Positions 1 to 8,254 of a stretch of 64,000 nucleotides of DNA are shown here, in pieces. The stretch comes from Paenibacillus ginsengarvi. GTDB taxonomy: Bacteria; Bacillota; Bacilli; Paenibacillales; NBRC-103111. Position 1 is the first letter of the stretch, and every line of letters begins with the position of its first letter. A program made the translations under genes and the position numbers. The DNA is taken from the NCBI RefSeq assembly GCF_003626695.1, contig NZ_RBAH01000020.1, positions 62,001 through 126,000 of the forward strand. The letters are read 5' to 3'. Under the pieces are notes generated by a model. That model did not search any database. It saw nothing but the letters and a program-made list of their open reading frames with translations, and was not told the origin of the DNA.

Positions 1-2
1 CT

Positions 3-545
3 CATGAACGTGGTTATGGCAAAGGTTTAAAGCCGAAAGATTACTTGGATGAGTTTAAATCATTCATTACGAACAACATGAACAAAATTGCCGCTCTCCA
101 AGTGGTTTGTACAAGGCCAAGCGATCTTACGCGGGAAAGCTTGAAGAGCTTGCGTTTGGAGCTGGATCGAGAAGGGTTTACGGAACAGCAGCTGAATACT
201 GCTTGGAAGCAGTTGTCTAATGAGGACATTACAGCCGACATCATTAGCTTTATTCGCAAGGAAGCGCTTGGATCTGCGTTGGTCGGCCGAACTGAACGCA
301 CGAAACATGCAATTACCAAGCTGAAGCAGAAGCACTCTTTTAGTAAGATGGAGCTGGATTGGCTAGGACGAATTGAAACGGTATTGTTGCACGAGCCGTT
401 ATTGGACCGTGATCTATTTAACACGGGTGCATTCAAGAATCAAGGCGGCTATATTCGTATGAATAAGATTTTCCGCGATCAACTCGATACCATTATTACA
501 GACATTAATCAGTACTTATTTGAAGACGGGGGACAATCAGCGTGA
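3..545 (+). CDS. hsdR: Type I restriction enzyme R subunit, C-terminal fragment (runs in from the left edge)
   Basis: The reading frame is open from the first bases of the window and ends at 545, so only about 180 C-terminal residues are seen. The visible sequence (KPKDYLDEFKSFI, IAALQVVCTRP, DLTRESLKSLRL, the NEDITADIISFIR segment) is the helical C-terminal domain that HsdR proteins of the EcoKI/EcoEI type use to dock onto the methylase. The ATP-translocase motor and nuclease domains must lie to the left of the window. The stop overlaps the hsdM start by four bases, so the subunits are translationally coupled. Family call is from recognised sequence style and the hsdM/hsdS neighbours; the missing part cannot be judged. 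Confidence 0.88.
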   Translation, partial: HERGYGKGLKPKDYLDEFKSFITNNMNKIAALQVVCTRPSDLTRESLKSLRLELDREGFTEQQLNTAWKQLSNEDITADIISFIRKEALGSALVGRTERTKHAITKLKQKHSFSKMELDWLGRIETVLLHEPLLDRDLFNTGAFKNQGGYIRMNKIFRDQLDTIITDINQYLFEDGGQSA

Positions 546-1960
546 ACAATCAAGAGATCGTATCGAAACTATGGAACTTATGTAACGTTCTCCGAGATGA
601 CGGCATTACGTATCATCAGTACGTAACGGAGCTTACCTATATCTTGTTCTTGAAGATGGCGAAAGAAACGGAGACGGAAAAGGAAATCCCTGAGCAGTAT
701 CGATGGGATCAACTACTTAAGCCAAAGGGCATTGATCTTAAGAAATTCTATAAGGAGTTGCTCAATCACTTAGGTGAGAATACCACAGGGCGAGTACGTG
801 AAATTTATGCAGGGGCATCTTCTAACATCGATGAGCCCAAGAACCTTGAGAAGCTCATTACTTCGATTGACGCACTCGACTGGTATTCGGCTAAAGAAGA
901 GGGGCTAGGCAACCTGTACGAGGGTTTGCTTGAGAAAAATGCAAACGAGAAGAAGTCTGGTGCTGGACAATACTTTACTCCCCGTGTCTTGATTGACGTG
1001 ATGACGAAGCTTGTTGATCCGAAGCCAGGCGAGCGGTGCAATGACCCTGCCTGCGGTACATTCGGCTTTATGATCGCAGCAGACCGTCATGTCAAGGATC
1101 AGACGGATGATCTGTTTACGCTATCGCCTGAATTGCAGGAATTCCAGCGGAAACATGCATTTTCAGGCTCTGAGCTTGTGCATGAAACACATCGTTTGGC
1201 CTTGATGAATGCAATGTTACATGATATCGAAGGACAGATCAAGCTAGGTGATACTTTGTCTAATCAAGGGAAGACAATGAAGGACTTTGATGTTGTGCTC
1301 ACGAATCCACCATTTGGAACGAAAAAAGGCGGCGAACGTGCGACACGTGATGACTTCACTTATCCGACATCAAACAAGCAGTTAAACTTCTTGCAGCATA
1401 TATATCGTAGTTTGAATGCGAATGATAAAGCGAGAGCAGCCGTCGTACTTCCAGATAACGTATTGTTTGCAGATGGTGACGGTGCTTCTATCCGTAACGA
1501 CTTAATGGACAAGTGCAGCCTGCATACGATTTTGCGTCTACCTACAGGGATTTTCTATGCTCAAGGAGTAAAGACAAACGTTCTCTTCTTTACCCGCGGC
1601 AAAACAGATAAAGACAATACTAAAGAAGTATGGTTCTATGATTTACGCACCAATATGCCTTCATTCGGCAAAACGACCCCGCTCAAGGAACAGCATTTTG
1701 ATGCATTTATCGCGGCATATAATGCGGAAGACCGTTGGAAGGTACAAGATGAGCGTTGGAACGTATATACACGGGAGCAAATCCGAGAAAAGAGCAACAG
1801 TCTTGATCTTGGCCTTATTCGTGATGATAGCGTTCTTGACTATGACGATCTTTCTGATCCAATCGAGAGTGGTGAAGAAGTTGTAGCACAGCTTGAAGAA
1901 GCTGTTGACTTGATCATGAGCGTCGTGAAGGAACTAAAGTCATTGGAGGTTAGTCGCTAA
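542..1960 (+). CDS. hsdM: Type I restriction-modification DNA methyltransferase M subunit
   Basis: A 472-residue N6-adenine methyltransferase. The N-terminal HsdM helical domain (about 1-130) is followed by the GQYFTPR signature (142-148), the AdoMet-binding motif DPACGTFGF (168-176) and the catalytic NPPF motif (255-258) that flips and methylates the target adenine. The start is a GTG inside the hsdR stop (GTGA overlap), and the stop shares one base with the hsdS ATG (TAATG). With HsdS it forms the M2S methylase that protects host DNA; with HsdR it forms the restriction complex. The length is usual for the family and no key motif is damaged. Confidence 0.95.
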   Translation: MNNQEIVSKLWNLCNVLRDDGITYHQYVTELTYILFLKMAKETETEKEIPEQYRWDQLLKPKGIDLKKFYKELLNHLGENTTGRVREIYAGASSNIDEPKNLEKLITSIDALDWYSAKEEGLGNLYEGLLEKNANEKKSGAGQYFTPRVLIDVMTKLVDPKPGERCNDPACGTFGFMIAADRHVKDQTDDLFTLSPELQEFQRKHAFSGSELVHETHRLALMNAMLHDIEGQIKLGDTLSNQGKTMKDFDVVLTNPPFGTKKGGERATRDDFTYPTSNKQLNFLQHIYRSLNANDKARAAVVLPDNVLFADGDGASIRNDLMDKCSLHTILRLPTGIFYAQGVKTNVLFFTRGKTDKDNTKEVWFYDLRTNMPSFGKTTPLKEQHFDAFIAAYNAEDRWKVQDERWNVYTREQIREKSNSLDLGLIRDDSVLDYDDLSDPIESGEEVVAQLEEAVDLIMSVVKELKSLEVSR

Positions 1961-3363
1961 TGGCTAAGAGCAAAAAGCAGAATTTATCGGCAAATGAATT
2001 GCTGGAGCAAGCGTTAGTACCAGAGGATGAGCAGCCATATGAGGTGCCTGAGAATTGGCTTTGGACGAGATTGGGAACACTGTCCGATTATATTCAAAGA
2101 GGAAAGAGTCCCAAATACTCAGAGAATCAAAAGTTTCCTGTGATATCACAAAAATGTATTCAATGGGATGGATTTGATAGTAGTGTTGTAAAGTTCATCA
2201 ATCCTGAGTCCATTAACACATACGGGGAAGAGAGGTTTATACAAGTAGGGGATATACTTTGGAATTCTACTGGAACAGGTACTATTGGTCGATTAAATAT
2301 TTATAATGATGAACTGAGTGGCTATGACAAGGTAGTGGCTGATTCGCATGTAACAGTGGTGCGAATTAGTAAGGTAAATAACAAATATGCATACTTTTAT
2401 CTATGTAGCCCAAGAGTGCAAGATGGGATTGAGGACAGAGCAACTGGTACGACAAACCAAATTGAACTAAATACTTCGACAGTCATAAATATGCTTGTAC
2501 CACTTCCGCCGCTTGCTGAACAACAACGTATCGTTGATTGTATTGAAAGCCTGTTTATAAAGCTTGATCAGGCAAAGGAATTGGCACAAAATGCTTTAGA
2601 TAGCTTTGAAACACGTAAAGCAGCTATTCTACACAAAGCATTCACGGGTGAACTTACTGCGAAGTGGCGTGAAGGTCATAGTCTGAGTATGGATAGTTGG
2701 AAGACTATGCCGTTATCCAAACTAGCGTACATTCAAACAGGCTTAGCAAAAGGAAAACAAATCAATTCAGTTACAACCACCATGCCTTATCTACGGGTTG
2801 CGAATGTCCAAGATGGCTATTTGGATCTTTCTGAAATCAAACTAATTACTGTGGAAAAAGATAAGATTGAACGCTATCGTTTAAAAGAAGGTGATGTACT
2901 ATTTACTGAGGGTGGTGATTATGACAAGCTCGGACGAGGTACTGTTTGGAGAGCAGAAATAGAAAATTGCTTGCATCAAAATCATGTTTTTGCCGTTCGT
3001 CCTGAGCCAACAGTTTTAAACTCTTTCTATTTGGCTTATTTAGCAAGCAGTCGATACGGAAAAAGCTACTTTTTAAGTTGCTCAAAGCAGACAACCAATC
3101 TGGCTTCAATTAATTCTACACAATTAAAAGCGTTCCCAGTGTTTTGTCCCAGTATCATAGAACAGCAAGAAATCGTGCGTATTCTTGACACCCTAATAGA
3201 AAAGGAGCAATCCGCAAAATATAAACTGGAACTGCTACTCGATCAAATCGATCAGATGAAAAAATCCATCCTTGCCCGCGCCTTTCGCGGTGAACTTGGT
3301 ACCAACGATCCAAGTGAAGAAAGTGCATTGGAATTGCTAAAAGAAGTAGTGTTACCACAGTAA
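1960..3363 (+). CDS. hsdS: Type I restriction-modification specificity S subunit
   Basis: A 467-residue HsdS with the expected two target-recognition domains (about 35-195 and 245-420). Each is followed by a conserved helical spacer ending in the repeated A(I/R)-L-H/A-x-AF-x-GEL signature (AILHKAFTGEL near 224, SILARAFRGEL near 437). The internal repeat shows both halves are present, so the protein should recognise a bipartite site; the target cannot be read from sequence. Base composition of the recognition domains is more AT-rich than hsdM, as is usual for recombining specificity modules. It is the last gene of the hsd operon. Confidence 0.94.
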   Translation: MAKSKKQNLSANELLEQALVPEDEQPYEVPENWLWTRLGTLSDYIQRGKSPKYSENQKFPVISQKCIQWDGFDSSVVKFINPESINTYGEERFIQVGDILWNSTGTGTIGRLNIYNDELSGYDKVVADSHVTVVRISKVNNKYAYFYLCSPRVQDGIEDRATGTTNQIELNTSTVINMLVPLPPLAEQQRIVDCIESLFIKLDQAKELAQNALDSFETRKAAILHKAFTGELTAKWREGHSLSMDSWKTMPLSKLAYIQTGLAKGKQINSVTTTMPYLRVANVQDGYLDLSEIKLITVEKDKIERYRLKEGDVLFTEGGDYDKLGRGTVWRAEIENCLHQNHVFAVRPEPTVLNSFYLAYLASSRYGKSYFLSCSKQTTNLASINSTQLKAFPVFCPSIIEQQEIVRILDTLIEKEQSAKYKLELLLDQIDQMKKSILARAFRGELGTNDPSEESALELLKEVVLPQ

Positions 3364-3959
3364 TAGAACCCAAGTAAGAGTGCCAAGATGGTGTATTGTA
3401 ATCACATCCATGATCACGAACCCTAGAATATAGACGGGAATCCGAGGACGGAAAGACAGACCGAAGTCCGAAAACCCGCACTACAGCAGACTTTCGGACA
3501 TTTCGGTTCACAGGAGGATATCGCACGTACCACACTGGCAGCGATGAGATCAGGTTTAACCCCTTTACGTAATATTCTAGTACCTGTTGACGAATTGTTG
3601 ACGAACAATGTCAACAATCAATGAACTGTACACAAATAGAACAATATGCCACAAATAAAACCCATATAATAAACCAAGGGTTTTAGCCAACTAATACTGA
3701 CCCCAAACAACACCCACATTTTCCCGCATACGGTGCATACGGAAGCCGTCTCGTTGCTGGTTTGGAGTGGTACAGATGGTGAAAGGGATTGATATATAAG
3801 GAATTTCGGAGTGGTACAGATTCATGGGCATAGGTGTAACAGAGGCGGTTTTGGAGGGTTGCCGTAAAATTAAAACTGCAAGGGAAGGCATGGTAAAGAA
3901 TATCAAAGGAACTAAAACTTATAGCAGAGATAGTACCCAAGACGTAAGGGGAAGTTACA
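3364..3959. other. Gene-poor spacer of 596 bp after hsdS with repeats and a possible coding remnant
   Basis: No gene with a start and RBS is visible. A start-less open frame (3427-3624, + strand) has protein-like composition (GHFGSQEDIARTTLAAMRSG and on to LLTNNVNNQ) and may be a decayed gene end; I do not recognise it. It finishes inside a perfect 9-bp inverted repeat (3594-3618, ATTGTTGAC/GTCAACAAT, 7-nt loop) that overlaps two copies of TGTTGACGAA 12 bp apart (3585 and 3597). A second hairpin, AAAACCC/GGGTTTT, lies at 3657-3684. A 14-bp direct repeat GGAGTGGTACAGAT occurs at 3764 and 3808. Confidence 0.5.
3722..3739 (+). repeat. 18-bp direct repeat, left copy
   Basis: TCCCGCATACGGTGCATA is identical to 7519-7536. 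The two copies have the same orientation and bracket the AT-rich three-gene HEPN block. Long exact direct repeats at the edges of a compositionally foreign segment resemble attachment-site or recombination junctions, and the integrase stump inside supports that. The match is seen directly; the role is inferred. Confidence 0.7.
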
Positions 3960-4757
3960 ATGGAAGATGAGAAAATTTCTATTTATGAACTTCTACTACT
4001 TCATAATTATTTTACTCACAAAAACCAAACTTCTGGTTCAAGTTTAGGAACTATTCTAGCTGTCCTTGGGTATGACCCTAACCTAAAGGAGGACGACAAA
4101 TCAAAGGAATTGCAAGCAAAATGCAAGGAGTTAGGCTTATCCGGCTGGGTAATATCCCCCTATTGGGAAGTCAATTTAAGTAAAGGAGAAACTATTCCGT
4201 ACACATGGTATGAAAAGTTGAAAAGCAATTCCGCTGATGCAATCCAAGAATACTTTACAATGAACAACAATCATTTACTTATTGATATAATAGCACGCTC
4301 ATATTTAAGTATCCCTCATCGGTTTTATATGTGGATTTATGAGGCTAAAGAGCTCTTTTTTGAAAAAAGATACATTTCATGTGCAATGATGCTTACTGCT
4401 ATTTTGGAAGGCTCTATTAGAGAATGCCCAGTTGAAGTTTGGAGGCAACAGGTCACCAAATTTTACGATGAGGCAGTTACTCAGAAATTACAGAATGCTT
4501 TTGATAACGAATACAAGCAGCTTTTAAATAAGTTTTACGAATACCTTGTAGTCCTATCTTCACTTGATGGATATATTAAATCCTTTTTCGATGGTAAAAA
4601 ACCGTTTGACAAAAAAGTTGAACCAGATTATTTGGAAAGAAACTGGCTTATGCACGGTATGACTCATAGAAAAATAACAGAGATTGATTGTATAAAACTG
4701 TTCAATGCAATATCGACGCTTGCTTTTTTGACGGAAAATTTGAACCATCAAAAGTGA
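3960..4757 (+). CDS. HEPN-domain protein with RX4H motif (putative defence RNase), gene 1 of three
   Basis: A 265-residue soluble protein of unknown specific family. The C-terminal half has the look of a HEPN helical bundle: an amphipathic helix with an RYISCAMMLTAILEGSIR pattern near 137-154, then the catalytic-type motif R227-N-W-L-M-H232 followed by Gly. HEPN proteins with RX4H are metal-independent RNases, or their inactive relatives, in toxin-antitoxin and abortive-infection systems. The N-terminal 100 residues show no domain I know. The gene is AT-rich, stands alone on the + strand downstream of hsdS and ends 78 bp before the integrase remnant. RNase activity is inferred from the motif only. 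Confidence 0.65.
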   Translation: MEDEKISIYELLLLHNYFTHKNQTSGSSLGTILAVLGYDPNLKEDDKSKELQAKCKELGLSGWVISPYWEVNLSKGETIPYTWYEKLKSNSADAIQEYFTMNNNHLLIDIIARSYLSIPHRFYMWIYEAKELFFEKRYISCAMMLTAILEGSIRECPVEVWRQQVTKFYDEAVTQKLQNAFDNEYKQLLNKFYEYLVVLSSLDGYIKSFFDGKKPFDKKVEPDYLERNWLMHGMTHRKITEIDCIKLFNAISTLAFLTENLNHQK

Positions 4758-4810
4758 ATAGCATTTTAGTTCTTAAAAAGGTTAGTTGATACAAGATATA
4801 TAGCTGAAGC

Positions 4811-4848
4811 AACAAAAGAGACGCCGGGCACCCATCACCCCAACGTCT
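4811..4848 (-). terminator. Terminator at the end of the integrase remnant
   Basis: On the - strand GACGTTGGG pairs with CCCGGCGTC (two G-U pairs) around a 10-nt loop, followed by TCTTTTG. It overlaps the recombinase stop codon and makes sense only as the old 3' end of that gene. Confidence 0.55.
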
Positions 4849-4984
4849 TTTTCTCTTCCCTTTTAGCATCAAGCGAAAACAAATTTTCAAACTTATCGGC
4901 GGCGGCTTGGTCGGCGGAGCGCAGGGCGTGGCCGTAGATGTTCATCGTCGTGGTGATGCTGCCGTGCCCAAGCCGTTCTACCTT
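4835..4984 (-). pseudogene. Tyrosine recombinase (phage-type integrase) 3' remnant
   Basis: Reading on the - strand from about 4984, the frame gives VERLGHGSITTTMNIYGHAL, which is the integrase box with the catalytic His and the region around the active Tyr of phage-type tyrosine recombinases. A short helical tail (SADQAAADKFENLFSLD) follows, ending at the TGA at 4835-4837. Only about 48 C-terminal residues remain. The sequence upstream in this frame is an out-of-frame copy of the neighbouring HEPN gene, so the catalytic domain was cut off at about 4982. The fragment is more GC-rich than its neighbours. It marks an earlier integrative element whose integrase was overwritten. Confidence 0.8.
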
Positions 4985-6086
4985 AAACATTATTGAAATC
5001 ATTACAGATGATGAAGAATACCCAAAGAATACAACAAAAAATTCTTTTATTATAAGCACTATCCTTAAATAAAAGAAATTCCTCGATAAGGTTATGGGCA
5101 GTATGATTTCTAAATTGGTATGCCACTACGAAGCATGCAGCCTTTTTATTTAACAAATCTTGATCGTTATCTATTATCTTGTTCAGGGCTATTAGTCTAT
5201 CATTTGTTTTCAAATTTTTGGTATTATTTAAGAGGGTATTAAACCTTTGATGGAGTTCTGAGTTTTTTTTGATTAATTCATCAAGAATATTCTTGAAATT
5301 TATAAGCTCTTTCCCTAATTTATATTTGGAGTAGGCCTCCAAAATCCATACGAGATTACCAAGAAACCGATTAATTCTCAAGCCTTTCATGATATTATAG
5401 CTATAAGAGTACACATTCCAGAACTCTTCTACGGATAGAACAAACTGCAATTTAAGTAAGAGGGGCAAATCATCCAGTAGTAATCTTACTTCTTTTGCTT
5501 CAAATTTTTTGCCGAACAAGGCTTGATAACTGAAAGGTTTACCGAAGCTATCGTAACCTCCACAATTTTGGCAAAGGTGGTTGCTAAAATTCCAAAACGG
5601 AGTTCCTTTTTTATCAATCATTTCAACTAAGAGTTGACCAATTTCCACTTTATTCCGTTTACTGTACTCCTCATCTGCTTTAGCGAAATTATGCATTCCT
5701 TTTTCAAAGTCGCCCAACTCATGATATAAAAAAGCAAGGTTGTAGAAGATTTCTGTATAATCTAATGACTCATGAAATTCTCTGAATCCGTTGTAATACA
5801 TGCCTTTTTGACTTGATTCGTGCATGAAGTATTCATATGCGCTAATAGCCTGTTTCTGTTCTCCCTCGGTACGTTGATAATTAGCATATTCATAGAGCAT
5901 AAATAATATCGCTTTGAACTTCCTGACATCTTTTTGTGAATATATTTGTTTTATGTCGGTTTCGATTGTTCTAAGTATATTAAAGTGAATTGATTTGGGA
6001 AAACTCATGTCTCCTTTGAATTGCCATCGTTGCTTTGTAAACTGATTATTGGTTGTGTTTAATTCTCTTGAAAGAAAATTGTACAT
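4983..6086 (-). CDS. HEPN-motif protein with TPR-like region (putative defence protein), gene 2 of three
   Basis: A 367-residue protein. The ATG at 6086 is chosen because GAGGAGGG sits five bases before it; an upstream in-frame start nine codons earlier lacks an RBS. Residues about 80-140 form TPR-like helix pairs (EIFYNLAFLYHELGDFEKG). A lone CxxC pair follows (CQNCGG). The C-terminus carries R326-N-H-T-A-H331 within FRNHTAHNL, an RX4H HEPN motif, then a hydrophobic tail. The stop codon lies exactly at the junction with the truncated integrase, so the true C-terminus may have been altered by that junction. It is divergent from the next HEPN gene. I do not recognise the family. Confidence 0.62.
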   Translation of the reverse strand: MYNFLSRELNTTNNQFTKQRWQFKGDMSFPKSIHFNILRTIETDIKQIYSQKDVRKFKAILFMLYEYANYQRTEGEQKQAISAYEYFMHESSQKGMYYNGFREFHESLDYTEIFYNLAFLYHELGDFEKGMHNFAKADEEYSKRNKVEIGQLLVEMIDKKGTPFWNFSNHLCQNCGGYDSFGKPFSYQALFGKKFEAKEVRLLLDDLPLLLKLQFVLSVEEFWNVYSYSYNIMKGLRINRFLGNLVWILEAYSKYKLGKELINFKNILDELIKKNSELHQRFNTLLNNTKNLKTNDRLIALNKIIDNDQDLLNKKAACFVVAYQFRNHTAHNLIEEFLLFKDSAYNKRIFCCILWVFFIICNDFNNV

Positions 6087-6118
6087 ATCAACCCTCCTCG
6101 TGACATGTGGCAATTCAT

Positions 6119-6146
6119 TTGAATTCCATTCTAATCATTCTATAAT
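6119..6146 (+). promoter_or_regulatory. Sigma-A-type promoter for HEPN gene 3
   Basis: TTGAAT and a perfect TATAAT are separated by 16 bp, about 46 bp before the ATG at 6193, which has AAGGAG upstream. The promoter lies in the 106-bp divergent spacer between HEPN genes 2 and 3. Confidence 0.5.
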
Positions 6147-6192
6147 TAACTGAAATGAGCTACAAGGCGAATAGGCGATAAGGAGTAATTGT

Positions 6193-7371
6193 ATGAGTGA
6201 TAAAATTATAGAGATGTTGCAAGATTTTATTACTTCTGGGTATCGACCATTAGCTGTCAAAGAAGCTATAGTAAGTCATTTGTCTGAGTATTTTGATAAT
6301 CATGATAAATTAATTAAGCATGCTACTTCGAGCGAAATTTTGTCTACATTTGAATTTGTAGTGAGATATCATTACGATGAAGTGTTTCTAAATGGATTGA
6401 AAGAAGTTTTAGCATGCTATCGAGATGCTAATAGTACAAATTCAGTAGAAACATTAAATATTGTCTTGTCTACCCACAAAGAATTTTCGCAAAAAGAAAA
6501 CCTAATGTGGACAGTAAAGCAGAATACCCCTAGTGGGCAAATTTCGGATTTTTACGACTCAGTTATTACTTATATGAAACATATGGGCGATAATCTTGAA
6601 ATCGGAACGAAACATATTGTTTATGAAATTTATGCGTTAATGAGACTTATAGACGGCAAAACTTATGATTATGAAAAAATCCAGAAATATGATTTTGGTG
6701 TGGCATTAAGCAATATACTAGATCAAAATAAGTTCACTAAATTATTGAAGACTAATCCTTTGCCCTTAAAACTATCGGATTGGAGAAATATTGCCTACCA
6801 TCATTCATACGAAATAGAAGGTAACATGATTATTTGCAGTTATGGTAAGCAAAAAGTGAAGTTTGAAGTAACTTTAGATGAACTGAAAAGTTACGTCCAT
6901 CAAGTTGTAAGAGCATCTAACGTATTCAATATAGCTCGGTGTATTTTTGTTTTTGATAACCTCGAAAATATAAGTTTACTTAAACAAGCCACTACACAAA
7001 AATCTATAGAATTTAGAAAACCAATGCTGATTAATCAGTTTAGAATATCCTTAATGAGCCAAGGATTTCATCTTATTCAGTTTCATGAAGAAGATAATTC
7101 AGTTACTGTTATGATTAATGATTTAATGAACGACGGTTCCCTCAATCAAAAAGATCAACAGCAAAGAAAAATTCATTCTTCGCAATTTTTATATAATGTA
7201 TGGTGCATTTCTCCCAAAGAAATACTATCCGTAATTTATTCAACTAAGAATGGAGAAAAGAAATTAATATCTACAGTTGCAGGTGATGTTTGTAAAACCA
7301 TTGCCAATGATAAAAAAGATATATCCTATTTAGCTCATTATGTACAATTTGAGGAATTAGAAGATGAATAA
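6193..7371 (+). CDS. HEPN-motif protein (putative defence RNase), gene 3 of three
   Basis: A 392-residue AT-rich protein without membrane segments or signal peptide. The central part (about 117-250) is helical and contains DWRNIAYHHSY, giving R198-N-I-A-Y-H203, again the RX4H motif with Asn after Arg as in active HEPN RNases. N-terminal residues 1-110 may be a sensor or scaffold, and the C-terminal 180 residues are mixed alpha/beta; neither is recognised. The gene starts at an ATG with AAGGAG spacing and is divergent from HEPN gene 2. It is the third RX4H protein in 3.5 kb, which argues for a shared job in RNA-targeting defence; that is inference. Confidence 0.62.
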   Translation: MSDKIIEMLQDFITSGYRPLAVKEAIVSHLSEYFDNHDKLIKHATSSEILSTFEFVVRYHYDEVFLNGLKEVLACYRDANSTNSVETLNIVLSTHKEFSQKENLMWTVKQNTPSGQISDFYDSVITYMKHMGDNLEIGTKHIVYEIYALMRLIDGKTYDYEKIQKYDFGVALSNILDQNKFTKLLKTNPLPLKLSDWRNIAYHHSYEIEGNMIICSYGKQKVKFEVTLDELKSYVHQVVRASNVFNIARCIFVFDNLENISLLKQATTQKSIEFRKPMLINQFRISLMSQGFHLIQFHEEDNSVTVMINDLMNDGSLNQKDQQQRKIHSSQFLYNVWCISPKEILSVIYSTKNGEKKLISTVAGDVCKTIANDKKDISYLAHYVQFEELEDE

Positions 7372-7518
7372 TTCTTCCGGTCCCTACTGCCGTAAAACTG
7401 GCAAAAATTCGTAATAAGTCATGATAAATCAAGTGAAGCAAAGGGAAAGGAATTGTGCCAACCTTGATTCTACGCGACATAAAGCGACTATAACAGACGC
7501 CGTGGCGGAGGGGCCGCC

Positions 7519-7536
7519 TCCCGCATACGGTGCATA
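7519..7536 (+). repeat. 18-bp direct repeat, right copy
   Basis: Identical to 3722-3739 (TCCCGCATACGGTGCATA). It lies about 150 bp past the stop of HEPN gene 3, in a more GC-rich spacer, at the composition boundary of the block. Confidence 0.7.
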
Positions 7537-7551
7537 TACATAGTTCCAAAA

Positions 7552-7599
7552 TAAAAAAATAGAGCGTGACGAAAAGGTTCCTCCAATCGTCCCGCTCTT
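7552..7599 (-). terminator. Terminator of the XRE regulator gene
   Basis: On the - strand AGAGCGGGACG pairs with CGTCACGCTCT (one mismatch) followed by ATTTTTTT. The stem begins at the stop codon of the regulator. Confidence 0.75.
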
Positions 7600-7867
7600 A
7601 TTTACTTTCCCCGTTGCTCTGAAAAAACCTCTGATATTCCACTTCAACCAACTTGATAAACTCCGAAGGCTTAATATTCAGCCCTCTACACAGATCAAAT
7701 ATTTTAGAAACGGAAGGTTCGTTACGTCCTACCTCAATCATAGAAATGTACGATCGATCTACGCCGCATTCATGTGCTAAATCTTCTTGACTCAAACTCT
7801 GCTTTATACGTATAGCCTTTAAGGTTTTTCCAATGATTTGTTTAATGATAATGGGCTGTTCACTCAA
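7598..7867 (-). CDS. XRE-family helix-turn-helix regulator
   Basis: An 89-residue protein that is almost entirely one Cro/C1-type HTH (about 12-70): GKTLKAIRIKQSLSQEDLA, recognition helix DRSYISMIEVGRNEP, and the helical SVSKIFDLCRGLNIKPSEF segment. Small proteins of this shape act as autoregulators of restriction-modification and defence genes (C-protein-like); that role is plausible here but unproven. The start is TTG with AAAGGAG about ten bases upstream. It is divergent from the next small gene across a 147-bp spacer that should contain both promoters. Confidence 0.82.
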   Translation of the reverse strand: MSEQPIIIKQIIGKTLKAIRIKQSLSQEDLAHECGVDRSYISMIEVGRNEPSVSKIFDLCRGLNIKPSEFIKLVEVEYQRFFQSNGESK

Positions 7868-8014
7868 AGATGGATTACTCCTTTTAAAACCATTATCATT
7901 CTGCTATACTAACCAATAACAGATAAAGTATTCAACAAAAAGTAAATAAATTACAAATTAATTGATCTTCTATTGATTTCATGTTACCCAATATACATTA
8001 AAGGAGGTTTCCCC

Positions 8015-8254
8015 ATGAACATACACTGGGTCTTCCCAGACGATTCAACCTGGGAAACAAACGTCCCGAACGTCAATCAGCTGTTGTTTGCCCTGGAAGT
8101 GGTGGATTCGGTATCGATGGGCGGCGTGACGTATAAGACGATGCACAAGCAGTTGGTTGTTAACGAGGACCGGTGCTTCGTATCGGTGTCACTGGCGCAT
8201 CCGACATCGCTAAAGTATCCTGCCATTGAACGAACGATACACTTTTCGGAATGA
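8015..8254 (+). CDS. Small protein of unknown function (79 aa)
   Basis: The ATG at 8015 has AAAGGAGG eight bases upstream, which decides the start over an earlier in-frame ATG. The product has no membrane segment or Cys motif; it appears beta-rich (NIHWVFPDDSTWETNV, CFVSVSLAHP). Its last codons overlap the next gene by four bases (ATGA), so the two are coupled. A small protein coupled to an XRE regulator could be a toxin-antitoxin-like pair or a phage-derived regulator module; the sequence gives no further clue. Confidence 0.6.
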   Translation: MNIHWVFPDDSTWETNVPNVNQLLFALEVVDSVSMGGVTYKTMHKQLVVNEDRCFVSVSLAHPTSLKYPAIERTIHFSE

